Assembly (NCBI GenBank): GCA_964450715.1
Contig: CAYVFC010000025.1
Span: forward strand, 1 to 64,000
Length of the DNA: 64,000 bases
Source: CAYVFC01 sp964450715
Lineage (GTDB): Bacteria; Myxococcota_A; Polyangia; Polyangiales; JAFGIB01
Direction: 5' to 3'
This document shows, piece after piece, positions 1 to 8,384 of the stretch (position 1 is the first letter of the stretch; each line of letters begins with the position of its first letter). The notes below the pieces were generated by a model. It saw only the letters and a list, made by a program, of their open reading frames with translations. It was not told the DNA's origin and did not search any database. A program made the translations under genes and the position numbers.

Positions 1-522
1 AAAATGTTTTGTATCAATTATCCTGAATTTTGAGGTGAGAAATCCGGACAGAGCCTCTTTTTTAGTCGCGACCCGACCCCTACCCCCCCGCCTAGACGCG
101 CTATCGACCGACTTCTTTCGTAATCGCTCCGTTTCGTCTGCTCCGGGTATGCCGCCCCGACGCTCGACTGCCAAGCGCTCGAATTTCCAGAACGCCGACA
201 GATCCGGGCAGCCTCGACACCTCGCTCTGTCTTGACGGAGATCAAAGAGGCGCGTCGCCTTCTTAAAATTAGCAAACCTGAACCCCCGACCGCTCGGACG
301 CTTTCTCGGTTGCCTGCGGTGCGCACGCGTAATTCTCTCTAGCTCTCTCGAGTCGCTCGCGGCGCGGTCGCGTATCGCCGGGGGACAGGGGCAGGATACT
401 CGCCGCAACGCCGGCCGCGCGAGGGTAACCAGGGGTGCCCCTCGGGGGCGTCACTCGTGCCAACCCGCCCTGCTACCGTAACGTCTGCTCATACGTTCCC
501 GGAATCGTGCTAAGGGTGGGGG
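1..522. other. Left-edge non-coding stretch, no gene seen
   Basis: No reading frame here looks like a protein; the short open frames are Arg/Ser-rich low-complexity translations typical of GC-rich shadows. The first 50 bases are AT-rich compared with the rest and could hold a promoter, but no convincing -35/-10 pair was found. The stretch ends at the uvrB start codon. Confidence 0.5.
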
Positions 523-2580
523 ATGCGCTTCCGGATCGTCTCCGAGATGAAGCCCGCCGGGGACCAGCCGGCGGCGATTGCCAGCCTGAGCCAGGGCCTC
601 GAGCAGGGGAGGAGCTTTCAGACGCTGCTCGGCATCACCGGTAGCGGCAAGACCTTCAGCGTGGCCAATGTCATCCAGCAGGTGCAGCGCCCCTGCCTGG
701 TCATCGCCCCCAACAAGACCCTGGCCGCCCAACTCTATGGCGAGATGAGCGCGCTGTTTCCCGAAAACGCCGTCGAGTACTTCGTCAGCTACTACGACTA
801 CTACCAGCCCGAGGCCTATCTGCCGGTCACCGATACCTACATCGAAAAAGACGCCATCATGAACGAGCGCATCGACCGGCTGCGCCACAGCGCCACCCGC
901 TCGCTGCTCTCCCGCAGCGACGTGATCATCGTGGCCAGCGTCTCTTGCATCTACGGTATGGGCTCGGCCGAATCCTACCGGGAGATGACGGTGACGGTGC
1001 AGCGCGGAGAACGCATCTCACGCGACAAGCTGCTGCGAAAGCTCGTGGACATCCAGTACGAACGCAACGACACGGACTTCCACCGCGGGGTCTTCCGCGT
1101 AAGGGGCGACGTTGTGGAGATCTTCCCGGCCTACGAGGAGCAGCTGGCCGTGCGGGTCGAGCTCTGGGGCGACGAGGTGGAGCGCATCAGCGAGATCGAC
1201 CCGCTACGCGGTCGGGTGCTGCGAGAGATCGACCGCTACGGGGTCTTCCCCGGCTCCCACTACGTCACCCCCGAGGAGATCCGCAACCGGGCGGCCGACT
1301 CAATCCGCGAGGAGCTGCGCGAGCGCCTGAGGCAGCTTCAGGCGGAGAACAAGCTGTTGGAGAGGCAGCGGCTGCAGCAGCGCACCTTGTACGACCTGGA
1401 GATGCTGGAGCAGACCGGCTTCTGCCACGGCATCGAGAACTACTCGCGCCACTTCTCCCTGCGCGCTCCGGGCGAGCCTCCGCCCACTTTGATCGACTAC
1501 CTGCCCCTAAATTTTTTCCTGGTGGTCGATGAGTCGCACCAGACCGTACCGCAGTTCGCCGCCATGTATCGCGCCGACCGCTCGCGCAAGCAGACCCTGG
1601 TGGAACACGGCTTCCGGCTGCCCTCGGCCTTGGACAACCGCCCGCTGAAGGGCGAGGAGTTCTGGCAGCGCATCCGGCAAGCCGTCTTTGTCAGCGCTAC
1701 CCCGGGCGATTGGGAGCTCGAGCAGACCGGAGGCGAGGTGATCGAGCAGCTCGTTCGCCCCACGGGCCTGGTCGACCCAGCCATCGAGGTTCGGCCCGCG
1801 CGCGAGCAGGTGGACGATCTGCTGGCCGAGATCCGCCTGCGGGTAGAGCGGAACGAGCGGGTGCTGGTGACCACGCTCACCAAGCGCATGGCCGAGGACC
1901 TGACCGAGTACCTGACCGACCTTTCTGTCCGCTGCCGCTACCTGCACAGCGACGTGGAGACGCTGGAGCGGACCGAAATTCTGCGCGACCTCAGGCGCGG
2001 CGTGTTCGACGTGTTGATCGGCATCAACCTGCTGCGCGAGGGGCTCGATTTACCCGAGGTATCCCTGGTCGCCATTCTGGACGCCGACAAGGAGGGCTTT
2101 CTGCGCTCGACCCGCGCGCTCGTCCAGACCATCGGTCGCGCCTCGCGCAACCTGAACGGCCGGGTGATCATGTACGGCGAGCGCGTCACGGCGGCCATGC
2201 GGCAGGCCATCGACGAGACCGAGCGACGACGGGAGATCCAGCTCGAGTTCAACCGGCGCCACGGCATCACGCCGCAAACGGTCAAGACGTCGCTGCGCGA
2301 GGGGCTGCTCGATTCGGGCCGCTCCGATTACCTCGCCGTTCCGCGGCTCTCCGCCGAGGAGATGGCCGAGCCGGCCGCCGAGCCGGAGGCGTTGCTCGAA
2401 GCGCTGCATAGCCAGATGCTGCTCTTTGCCGAGCAGCTCGAGTTCGAGAAGGCGGCCGAAGTGCGCAACCGCATCGCCGCGCTGCGCGAAAGCTCCGGTC
2501 GCGGCCGCACCAAGCCCGTCAAGGCAAGGAACGTTGCGCCGAAAAAGAAGACGTCCGCACGGTCTTCTCGTCGGCGCTGA
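523..2580 (+). CDS. uvrB: Excinuclease ABC subunit B (UvrB)
   Basis: UvrB is the damage-verifying helicase-like subunit of nucleotide excision repair; it is loaded by UvrA and hands the lesion to UvrC. The 685-residue product is of normal family length. The ATP-binding loop GITGSGKT lies at residues 37-44. The Tyr-rich beta-hairpin (SYYDYYQPEAYLP, about residues 89-101), which inserts between DNA strands, is intact. A DESH Walker-B box and the C-terminal helicase motifs (GINLLREGLDLP, QTIGRASRN) follow. The last 80 residues include a UVR motif (LEFEKAAEVRNRI) that contacts UvrC, then a Lys/Arg-rich tail. The ATG at 523 gives the expected N-terminus, with PAGDQP at residues 11-16. The gene stands alone, and uvrA and uvrC are not nearby. 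The assignment is secure. Confidence 0.97.
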   Translation: MRFRIVSEMKPAGDQPAAIASLSQGLEQGRSFQTLLGITGSGKTFSVANVIQQVQRPCLVIAPNKTLAAQLYGEMSALFPENAVEYFVSYYDYYQPEAYLPVTDTYIEKDAIMNERIDRLRHSATRSLLSRSDVIIVASVSCIYGMGSAESYREMTVTVQRGERISRDKLLRKLVDIQYERNDTDFHRGVFRVRGDVVEIFPAYEEQLAVRVELWGDEVERISEIDPLRGRVLREIDRYGVFPGSHYVTPEEIRNRAADSIREELRERLRQLQAENKLLERQRLQQRTLYDLEMLEQTGFCHGIENYSRHFSLRAPGEPPPTLIDYLPLNFFLVVDESHQTVPQFAAMYRADRSRKQTLVEHGFRLPSALDNRPLKGEEFWQRIRQAVFVSATPGDWELEQTGGEVIEQLVRPTGLVDPAIEVRPAREQVDDLLAEIRLRVERNERVLVTTLTKRMAEDLTEYLTDLSVRCRYLHSDVETLERTEILRDLRRGVFDVLIGINLLREGLDLPEVSLVAILDADKEGFLRSTRALVQTIGRASRNLNGRVIMYGERVTAAMRQAIDETERRREIQLEFNRRHGITPQTVKTSLREGLLDSGRSDYLAVPRLSAEEMAEPAAEPEALLEALHSQMLLFAEQLEFEKAAEVRNRIAALRESSGRGRTKPVKARNVAPKKKTSARSSRRR

Positions 2581-3237
2581 CGCATCGGCCCCTCCCGGTG
2601 CTCGGCTATCGATTTCGTCCCTAATCCCTCCACGTTATCTCGAACGATGGCTTTGTCATCTCGAACGAAGTGAGAGATCTCTTACCCGAGAGATTTCTCC
2701 CTCCGGTCGAAATGACAGGAGCGCGTTCCGTCGAGGAGAGGGGCCGATAATTTGCTTTAGATTACCACTACTTGACCTAAAACGGTGTTTTTCATCGGAT
2801 CTGGCATTTCGATTTTGAAATTGGTATCCCGACTTTTTCATCTTTGAAATCCGCTGCAGGAGCTTCGAAGAGTTACTGGTCCACCGAGTACGGCTCCCTA
2901 CCGGGCGATCGCCGTTGGAAATAGCGAAAATATCGGGATCAAATCCACATCTTAACGACAGTTCTTGTTGTCGATACGCGAGCTATCGGGTAGATTGGTC
3001 AATGCCAGACAGGGGCCCGGTTCCGTCGCAGCAAAGCACGGCAATAACATAGAGGCTGTACCGCGACCTTGGGCCCGTATCCGATACCCGTTCCGACGAG
3101 GCAGATATGCGGGACTCCCCTCTGCGTCCGCGGGCCCGTATCCTGGCTTTTGTCTGGCAACAACAGCCTCTTGCGGGTCCGCGGGCACCTTTTTTTTGTT
3201 CCTCCCACGGAACGCAACCGTTGCCGGTAGCGCCGCA
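2581..3237. other. 657-base intergenic region with one dispersed palindrome
   Basis: There is no convincing gene. It contains the dispersed repeat at 2654-2717, then a lower-GC stretch (about 2750-2960). A 12-base phrase, cgggcccgtatc, also recurs here, at about 3134 and in near-identical form at about 3069. An open frame continuous with the receiver gene runs back to 2965, but its translation has no receiver-like or signal-like character. Confidence 0.5.
2654..2717. repeat. Dispersed palindromic repeat, copy 1
   Basis: The ends tgtcatctcgaac and ggtcgaaatgaca are imperfect inverted repeats, with agagatct / gagatttct inside. The same outer motif (gtcatctcgaacgaagtgag) recurs at about 29795, and a variant lies at 45641-45707. 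The architecture matches the extragenic palindromes that are widespread in bacteria. It lies downstream of uvrB. Confidence 0.75.
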
Positions 3238-3600
3238 GTGGCCAAGATACTGATCATCGACGACGACGAGCGGATCGCCGCCGCCTACGGCTCGTTTCTG
3301 CGCGAAGCGGGCTACGAGGTTTTGACCTTCAGCGACCCGCTCTGCTTCGCAGAGACGGTGCAACGCGAGTGCCCGGATCTCGTTCTGATCGACGTCGTCA
3401 TGCCCAAGATGACCGGCGACAGGCTGGTACAGGAGGTGCGCGACCGGGTCGGCGACAACTGCTGTCCGCTGCTGCTCTGGTCTTCCAAGCCACCCGAGGA
3501 GCTGGAGCTGCTGGCGCAGCGATCCGGGGCCGATGGTTTCATCCACAAGTCGGGCCTCCCTTCGGAGCTGTTGCCCATCATCCGCAACTACCTCTCTTGA
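3238..3600 (+). CDS. Stand-alone response-regulator receiver domain protein
   Basis: This is a 120-residue single-domain receiver with no output domain, so it probably acts by protein-protein interaction after phosphorylation by a histidine kinase. The acidic pocket is D8-D9-D10, the phospho-acceptor is D52 (LIDVVMP), the switch Ser is S82/S83 and the conserved Lys is K104 (FIHKSG). The start chosen is GTG at 3238, giving MAKILIIDDDE directly before the first beta strand; the frame is open farther upstream but that part does not resemble a protein. No strong ribosome-binding site is visible. No kinase gene is adjacent, so it is an orphan. The family is certain and the role unknown. Confidence 0.85.
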   Translation: MAKILIIDDDERIAAAYGSFLREAGYEVLTFSDPLCFAETVQRECPDLVLIDVVMPKMTGDRLVQEVRDRVGDNCCPLLLWSSKPPEELELLAQRSGADGFIHKSGLPSELLPIIRNYLS

Positions 3601-3609
3601 TCTCTCCGC

Positions 3610-4539
3610 TCACGCCAGTCGCGCCAGCACCTCCCGCAGGTCGGCCGGCAGCTCCGAGGTGAACCGCAGAGGCTTGGAGCCGTGCGGATGCTCGAGCCGG
3701 ATCTCGCTCGCGTGAAGGAAGTGCCGATCGAGCCCCGGCAGAGCCGGACCGCCGTAGAGCCGGTCCCCGGCCAGCGGGTGGCCGAGCCAGGCCAGGTGGG
3801 CGCGGATCTGGTGACGCATGGCCGCGCGCAGGCCGAGCCGTACCAGCGAGAGCCCGCCGATGGGCTCGCTTCCGAGGATCTGGGTCAAGGCCGGGCGGGT
3901 TCGCTTGCCCGACCGGAGCACGACCTTGACCCTGCGCCGATCTCCGCGATCGCTCTTCAGCCAGTTGGCGATCCGTTGCGGAGCATCGACCGTGCCCTCG
4001 CAAAGGGCTCGATAGCGTTTCTCCACCCCTCCCGACTTCAACGCCGCTCGTAACCGTACCAGGGTGGCCGGATCCCGCGCCGCCATCAACAGCCCCGAGG
4101 TCTCGGTGTCGAGCCTGTGCACCAGCCCGGCCTCCCGTCGATCGTTCCCGATGCCGGCCATCTCTGGAAAGCGGGCCAGCAGCGCGCCTGACACGGTGCG
4201 GCGCTCCGTGGGCCGTAACGGATGGCAGGGCACGCCTGCCGGCTTTTCCACTACCACCAGGAAGCGGTCCTGAAAGACGACCTGCAGATCGAGCTCGTTA
4301 TCGGGCTCTGGATCAAAGAGCGAGCCCGGCCCCAGCTCTTCCGGCCCCATCACCTCCAGTTGCACCCGGTCGCCAGCCCGCAGCCGGCTCCCCTTCCTCG
4401 CGACATGGCCGTTTACCCGCACCTTGCCGTCGGCGACGAGCGCTCGTGCCCGGGCTCGGCTCAGGCCGTCCAGCGCGCCGGCGATGAACACGTCCAGCCT
4501 CGAGCCGCTGGCGGATTCTGGTACGGTAATCGTTAGCAA
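3610..4539 (-). CDS. RluA/RluD-family pseudouridine synthase
   Basis: The 309-residue enzyme isomerises specific uridines in RNA, most likely large-subunit rRNA. An N-terminal S4 RNA-binding domain (about residues 13-65, SRLDVFIAGALDGLSRARA) is followed by the catalytic domain. The family signature HRLDTETSGLL places the catalytic aspartate at D144. A KP-x-G-V-P-x-H segment (residues 99-106) and an RHQIRAHLAWLGHPLAGD segment near the C-terminus are also typical. It converges on the receiver gene with only 9 bases between the stops. The exact target (RluD-like versus RluC-like) cannot be read from the sequence. A gene symbol is withheld for that reason. Confidence 0.93.
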   Translation of the reverse strand: MLTITVPESASGSRLDVFIAGALDGLSRARARALVADGKVRVNGHVARKGSRLRAGDRVQLEVMGPEELGPGSLFDPEPDNELDLQVVFQDRFLVVVEKPAGVPCHPLRPTERRTVSGALLARFPEMAGIGNDRREAGLVHRLDTETSGLLMAARDPATLVRLRAALKSGGVEKRYRALCEGTVDAPQRIANWLKSDRGDRRRVKVVLRSGKRTRPALTQILGSEPIGGLSLVRLGLRAAMRHQIRAHLAWLGHPLAGDRLYGGPALPGLDRHFLHASEIRLEHPHGSKPLRFTSELPADLREVLARLA

Positions 4540-4716
4540 GGTTTCCTCGAGAGGGGTTCGGGGCGTTCGAACAATTGTCTACCACGCGCCTCTGGCTCGC
4601 CCCATAGCTCGCCCGCCGTGCTAGGCTACCGCCGGTCCGTCCGCTGAGCCGGCCCGGTACCCGGCCGGCGCCGGTACGGACGGATATCCCAGGGTTCTCC
4701 TCAAACGGCTTTTTGC

Positions 4717-5823
4717 ATGAAAGTTGAGCAAAAGCGCGACTACTACGAGTTGCTGGGCGTGGGCCGCAACGCCAGCGCCGATGAGATCAAGCGAGCCTAC
4801 CGGAAGCTGGCCGTGCAGTTTCACCCCGATCGTAACCGCGACGACGCCAAGGCGGAGGAGACCTTCAAGCGCATCAGCGAGGCCTACGCCGTGCTCGGCG
4901 ACGGCGAAAAGCGGCAGCGCTACGACCGGATGGGCCACGAGGCTTACGAACGCAAGTCGGGCGGCTCTCCGTTCGAGCAGGTCGATCTGGGAGGGCTGGG
5001 CGAGATGCTCGAGGACATCTTGGGGGAGGTCTTCGTCCGCAAAGAACCGGCGCGCCGGGCTCCGAGGGACCTGAACTACGACCTGCGCGTCACCTTCGAG
5101 GAAGCGGCTCTCGGCGCCGAGAAGACCATCGAGTTCGACCGCGCCGAGCCGTGCGACCGCTGCGCGGGTTCTCGAGCCGAGCCCGGCTCGACGACCGGAC
5201 TCTGCCCGGCCTGCAACGGCAAGGGCTCGATCAGGCAACAGCGCGGCATCTTCTCCACCTCCAGACCCTGCGCGGCCTGCGAGGGTAGTGGCACCCGGAT
5301 CGAGCAGCCGTGCACCGGCTGCACGGGCACCGGGTCGGTGAATCGCCAAAGAACGTTGCTAGTACGCATCCCCGCGGGCGTGGAGGACGGAGCGCTGCGT
5401 ACGCTGCGCGGAGAGGGCGAGCGCACGCCGGACGGGGCGGGCAACCTACACATCAAGGTGCACGTCAAGAGCCATCCGCTTTTCGAGCGCAAGGGCGCGG
5501 ACATACTTTGCGAGGTGCCGATCAGCTTTCCCCAGGCCGCGCTCGGCGCGCAAATCGAGATCCCCACGCTGCACGGCAAGGTCAAGATGAAGATCCCTGC
5601 CGGCACCCAGTCCGGAAAGGTCTTCCGGCTGCGCGGCAAGGGCCTTCCCGTGTTCGGCGGGTACGGCAAGGGCGATCAGCTCGTACGGGCGGTGGTCGAG
5701 GTGCCGGAACAGGTGTCGAACCGGCAACGCGACCTAATCAACGAGCTCGCCGAGGAGATGACGGCGGACAGCCACCCCAAGCAGAAGAGCTTTCTCGAAA
5801 AGCTGAAAGAGATTCTCGACTGA
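4717..5823 (+). CDS. dnaJ: DnaJ-type co-chaperone (class I J-domain protein)
   Basis: The 368-residue J-protein stimulates DnaK ATPase activity and delivers substrates. The J-domain occupies residues 8-72 with the HPD motif at 36-38. The zinc-binding region follows at 146-205: cysteine pairs C146/C149, C163/C166, C185/C188 and C199/C202. The last three match CxxCxGxG, whereas the first reads CDRCAGSRA and lacks the final Gly. Two C-terminal beta domains follow. The Gly/Phe-rich linker usual in DnaJ is hardly present; residues 80-110 are acidic and Gly-poor. dnaK and grpE are not in the window, so this may be a specialised paralogue rather than the housekeeping DnaJ. It is followed 11 bases later by the FliI-like gene, probably in one transcript. 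Confidence 0.9.
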   Translation: MKVEQKRDYYELLGVGRNASADEIKRAYRKLAVQFHPDRNRDDAKAEETFKRISEAYAVLGDGEKRQRYDRMGHEAYERKSGGSPFEQVDLGGLGEMLEDILGEVFVRKEPARRAPRDLNYDLRVTFEEAALGAEKTIEFDRAEPCDRCAGSRAEPGSTTGLCPACNGKGSIRQQRGIFSTSRPCAACEGSGTRIEQPCTGCTGTGSVNRQRTLLVRIPAGVEDGALRTLRGEGERTPDGAGNLHIKVHVKSHPLFERKGADILCEVPISFPQAALGAQIEIPTLHGKVKMKIPAGTQSGKVFRLRGKGLPVFGGYGKGDQLVRAVVEVPEQVSNRQRDLINELAEEMTADSHPKQKSFLEKLKEILD

Positions 5824-5834
5824 GGACGCGAAAC

Positions 5835-7136
5835 TTGCCCCTGGATCTCTGTACGCTGGACGACAAGCTGAGCTCAGCGGATCTGGTTCGGGTTCAGGGC
5901 CGGGTACACGCGGTGGTCGGCCTGGGCGTTTTTGGAGTGATACCTGGCGCGCGCCTCGGCGAGATCGTCGAGATCGGCCGCCGCTCGGCAGAGCCGCTGA
6001 TGGCCGAGGTGGTGGGCTTTGATCAGGAACGGGTCGTGCTTGCTCCTCTGGGAGAGTGCAACGGCGTGGGCCCAGGCGACGTCATAACGTCCACCGGGCA
6101 GAGCCTGGCCATCGCGTTCGGCGATGCTCTGCTCGGGCGGGTGCTCGATGGCCTCGGCCATCCCATCGACTCTGGTCCGCCTATCGAGGGAGAGCGTCTA
6201 GAGGTAATGCGCCGGGCACCCGACCCCATGTCCCGGCCGCGGATCGCGCGGCCGCTGCCGCTCGGGATTAGAGCGTTGGATGCATTCGCAACCGTGGGGG
6301 AGGGCCAGCGGATGGGTATCTTCTCCGGCAGCGGGGCGGGCAAGAGCACGCTAATCGGCCAAATCGCCAGACAGGCCGACGCGGACGTGTTCGTCGTCTG
6401 TCTGGTCGGCGAGCGGGGAAGGGAGCTCGGCGATTTCCTGCGGGACGCGCTCGGCGAACAGGGCCGCAGACGCGGTGTGGTGGTCTGCTCGACCAGCGAT
6501 TGCCCGGCTCTGGTCAGGATGAAGTGCGCGCACGTGGCCACGGCCATCGCCGAAGGATTTCGCGACCAGGGCAAGCGCGTGGTGCTGCTGCTGGACAGCG
6601 TCACCCGTTTTGCCAGGGCGGCGCGCGAGGTGGGTCTGGCGGCCGGTGAGGCGCCGACCCGGCGCGGTTTTCCGCCCAGCGTGTTTTCAGCTCTTCCCGC
6701 GCTTCTCGAGCGCAGCGGCCCGGCTGCGCTCGGATCGATCACGGCTTTTTACACGGTGCTGGTCGAGGGTGGAGACATGGATGAACCGGTAGCCGACGAA
6801 GTACGAGGTATCCTAGATGGTCACATCGTGCTCAGGCGAGAGCTGGGCGAACGGGGTCGATGGCCTGCTGTCGATGTGCTGGCCAGCCTGTCGCGAGTAA
6901 TGGATAGAGTCGTGGATGACCAACACCTGCAGACTGCGCAGCGGGTCAGGGCCCATCTAGCGGTTTTCGAGGCCAAGCAGGATCTAGTCGCATTGGGCGC
7001 CTATAGGGCGGGAAGTGACCCCAGGCTTGACCGGGCGCTGGAGCGGCTCCGGGGTATCGATGAATTTTTGACCCAGGGTCCGCGGGAGAACAGCGACTTC
7101 GCCGAGACCGTACGGCGGCTCTCGTCGTTTGCGTAA
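5835..7136 (+). CDS. FliI/SctN-family secretion ATPase, orphan
   Basis: This family powers flagellar or type III protein export and forms hexamers on a cytoplasmic sorting platform. From a TTG start at 5835 the product has 433 residues, the normal length. A GAGG just before the TTG acts as ribosome-binding site and overlaps the dnaJ stop. An N-terminal beta-barrel domain precedes the P-loop GSGAGKST at residues 165-172. Walker B is VVLLLDSVTRFARA, and AGEAPTRRGFPPSVF is a typical FliI/YscN segment that separates it from F1-ATPase beta. No other flagellar or type III gene is present in this window, which is unusual because fliI normally sits beside fliH and fliJ. It could serve a remote secretion system or be a relic. 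FliI versus SctN cannot be decided here. Confidence 0.88.
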   Translation: MPLDLCTLDDKLSSADLVRVQGRVHAVVGLGVFGVIPGARLGEIVEIGRRSAEPLMAEVVGFDQERVVLAPLGECNGVGPGDVITSTGQSLAIAFGDALLGRVLDGLGHPIDSGPPIEGERLEVMRRAPDPMSRPRIARPLPLGIRALDAFATVGEGQRMGIFSGSGAGKSTLIGQIARQADADVFVVCLVGERGRELGDFLRDALGEQGRRRGVVVCSTSDCPALVRMKCAHVATAIAEGFRDQGKRVVLLLDSVTRFARAAREVGLAAGEAPTRRGFPPSVFSALPALLERSGPAALGSITAFYTVLVEGGDMDEPVADEVRGILDGHIVLRRELGERGRWPAVDVLASLSRVMDRVVDDQHLQTAQRVRAHLAVFEAKQDLVALGAYRAGSDPRLDRALERLRGIDEFLTQGPRENSDFAETVRRLSSFA

Positions 7137-7142
7137 TGCGTA

Positions 7143-7253
7143 AGGGGTCGGACTTAACTAATTTACTTTTTCACCCTACCCGACAGCTACCATTCGGAAG
7201 CGAACGAACGCTTTGTCGCCTCAGAAAAAGTAAATTAGTTAAGTCCGACCCCT
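7143..7253. repeat. Terminal-inverted-repeat palindromic element, 30-base perfect arms
   Basis: Arms at 7143-7172 and 7224-7253 are exact reverse complements (core gtcggacttaactaattt), separated by a 51-base core. The element lies between the convergent fliI-like and recF genes. The arms are AT-richer than their surroundings. The architecture is that of REP-like or MITE-like non-autonomous elements, often attributed to single-strand (Y1, REP-associated) transposases. No transposase gene is seen. It could also act as a bidirectional terminator. Confidence 0.9.
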
Positions 7254-7274
7254 AGCCCCTAGCCCCCCGGCTGG

Positions 7275-8384
7275 TTACTGCGCGCTCAGCCGTCCGCTGC
7301 TGATGGTGAAATCGCTGCGATCGTTCTCGAGCAAGATGAACTCCGGGTGGGTGGTCGTCAGGAACACCTGGGCTCCGATCTGGACGAGATAGGCGAAAAG
7401 CCGGCGGTTGGTATTGCGGTCGAGCTCGCTCGATACGTCGTCCAGCAACAAGATGGGAATCGTTCCCGAGCGCGCTTCGAGCTCGAGTAGCTCGGCGATC
7501 TTGAGCGAAAGAACGATCGAGCGCTGCTGGCCCTGCGAGGCGTGGTGCCGTGCCTGACTGGCATTGAAACCGATCTCCAGATCGTCCGCGTGCGGACCCT
7601 CCGAGGTGTAGCCCCGCTCGAGGTCCTTTGAAAGCGATTGCTCGAGCGCGTGGCGCAGAGTCGATACCTGCGGCTGCACACGCCGCCGGTAGACAACGGA
7701 AAGAGTCCCCTTGGCGCCTGCGAACTCTAGAAACGCTTCCTGTATCCGCGGCACCATTGCCTTGACGATTTCGCCGCGCGCCTGGCCGATGATTGCTCCA
7801 GCAGAGGCGAGAAGCTCGTCATAGGCCGAGATGGCCTTTCTGTCCGGACTGGCGCTGGATAGAAGCCGATTTCGGCTTCTGAGAGCCCGCTGGTAGGCCG
7901 AGCTGGTCGAGCCGTAGGTCGGATCTATCTTTACCAGCACTCGGTCCATGTACTCCCGTCGTACCGTAGGAGAACCGGATACCAGCTGAAGCGAGCCGGG
8001 ATGGAACAGCACGGTCTGAAACGATCTCAGGTATGCGTATCGAGAGCGGGGCCTCTTCGCGTTCAGCGTCAGCTTGCGCGCTCCTTTACGGGGTAGGTGC
8101 AGGCCGTGGGTTCTCTGCCCGTTATCATCCGCGACCACGGCCTCGATCTCCGCCGTCTCGCATCCGTCTCGTACCAGCTCCTCGGCCTTGGCACCTCTGA
8201 AGCTCTTCAAGTCTCCCAGGTAGTCGACCAGCTCCAGCAGGTTGCTCTTGCCCTCCCCGTTTTCGCCAGAAATCACGTTGAACCTGGGAGCCGGCGAAAA
8301 ATCCAGCTCGCCCAGGTTGCGGAAGTCCCTGGCGCGCAGGCGAACCAGCTTGACGGCGGCAGGCGCCTCTACGTCTGCCTTCAT
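7275..8384 (-). CDS. recF: DNA replication/repair protein RecF
   Basis: RecF is an SMC-like ATPase that helps load RecA at gaps through RecO and RecR. The 369-residue product has Walker A GENGEGKS at residues 40-47, an ABC-type signature (SQGQQRSIVLSLKIAEL) and Walker B ILLLDDVSSELD near residue 325. Length and motif order are normal. Its start overlaps the dnaN stop by four bases (ATGA), so translation is coupled in a dnaN-recF operon. Confidence 0.96.
   Translation of the reverse strand: MKADVEAPAAVKLVRLRARDFRNLGELDFSPAPRFNVISGENGEGKSNLLELVDYLGDLKSFRGAKAEELVRDGCETAEIEAVVADDNGQRTHGLHLPRKGARKLTLNAKRPRSRYAYLRSFQTVLFHPGSLQLVSGSPTVRREYMDRVLVKIDPTYGSTSSAYQRALRSRNRLLSSASPDRKAISAYDELLASAGAIIGQARGEIVKAMVPRIQEAFLEFAGAKGTLSVVYRRRVQPQVSTLRHALEQSLSKDLERGYTSEGPHADDLEIGFNASQARHHASQGQQRSIVLSLKIAELLELEARSGTIPILLLDDVSSELDRNTNRRLFAYLVQIGAQVFLTTTHPEFILLENDRSDFTISSGRLSAQ

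Noticed and set aside
2965..3237. 91-codon N-terminal extension of the receiver protein
   Set aside because: The extension has no domain or signal features, and the receiver fold begins exactly at GTG 3238.
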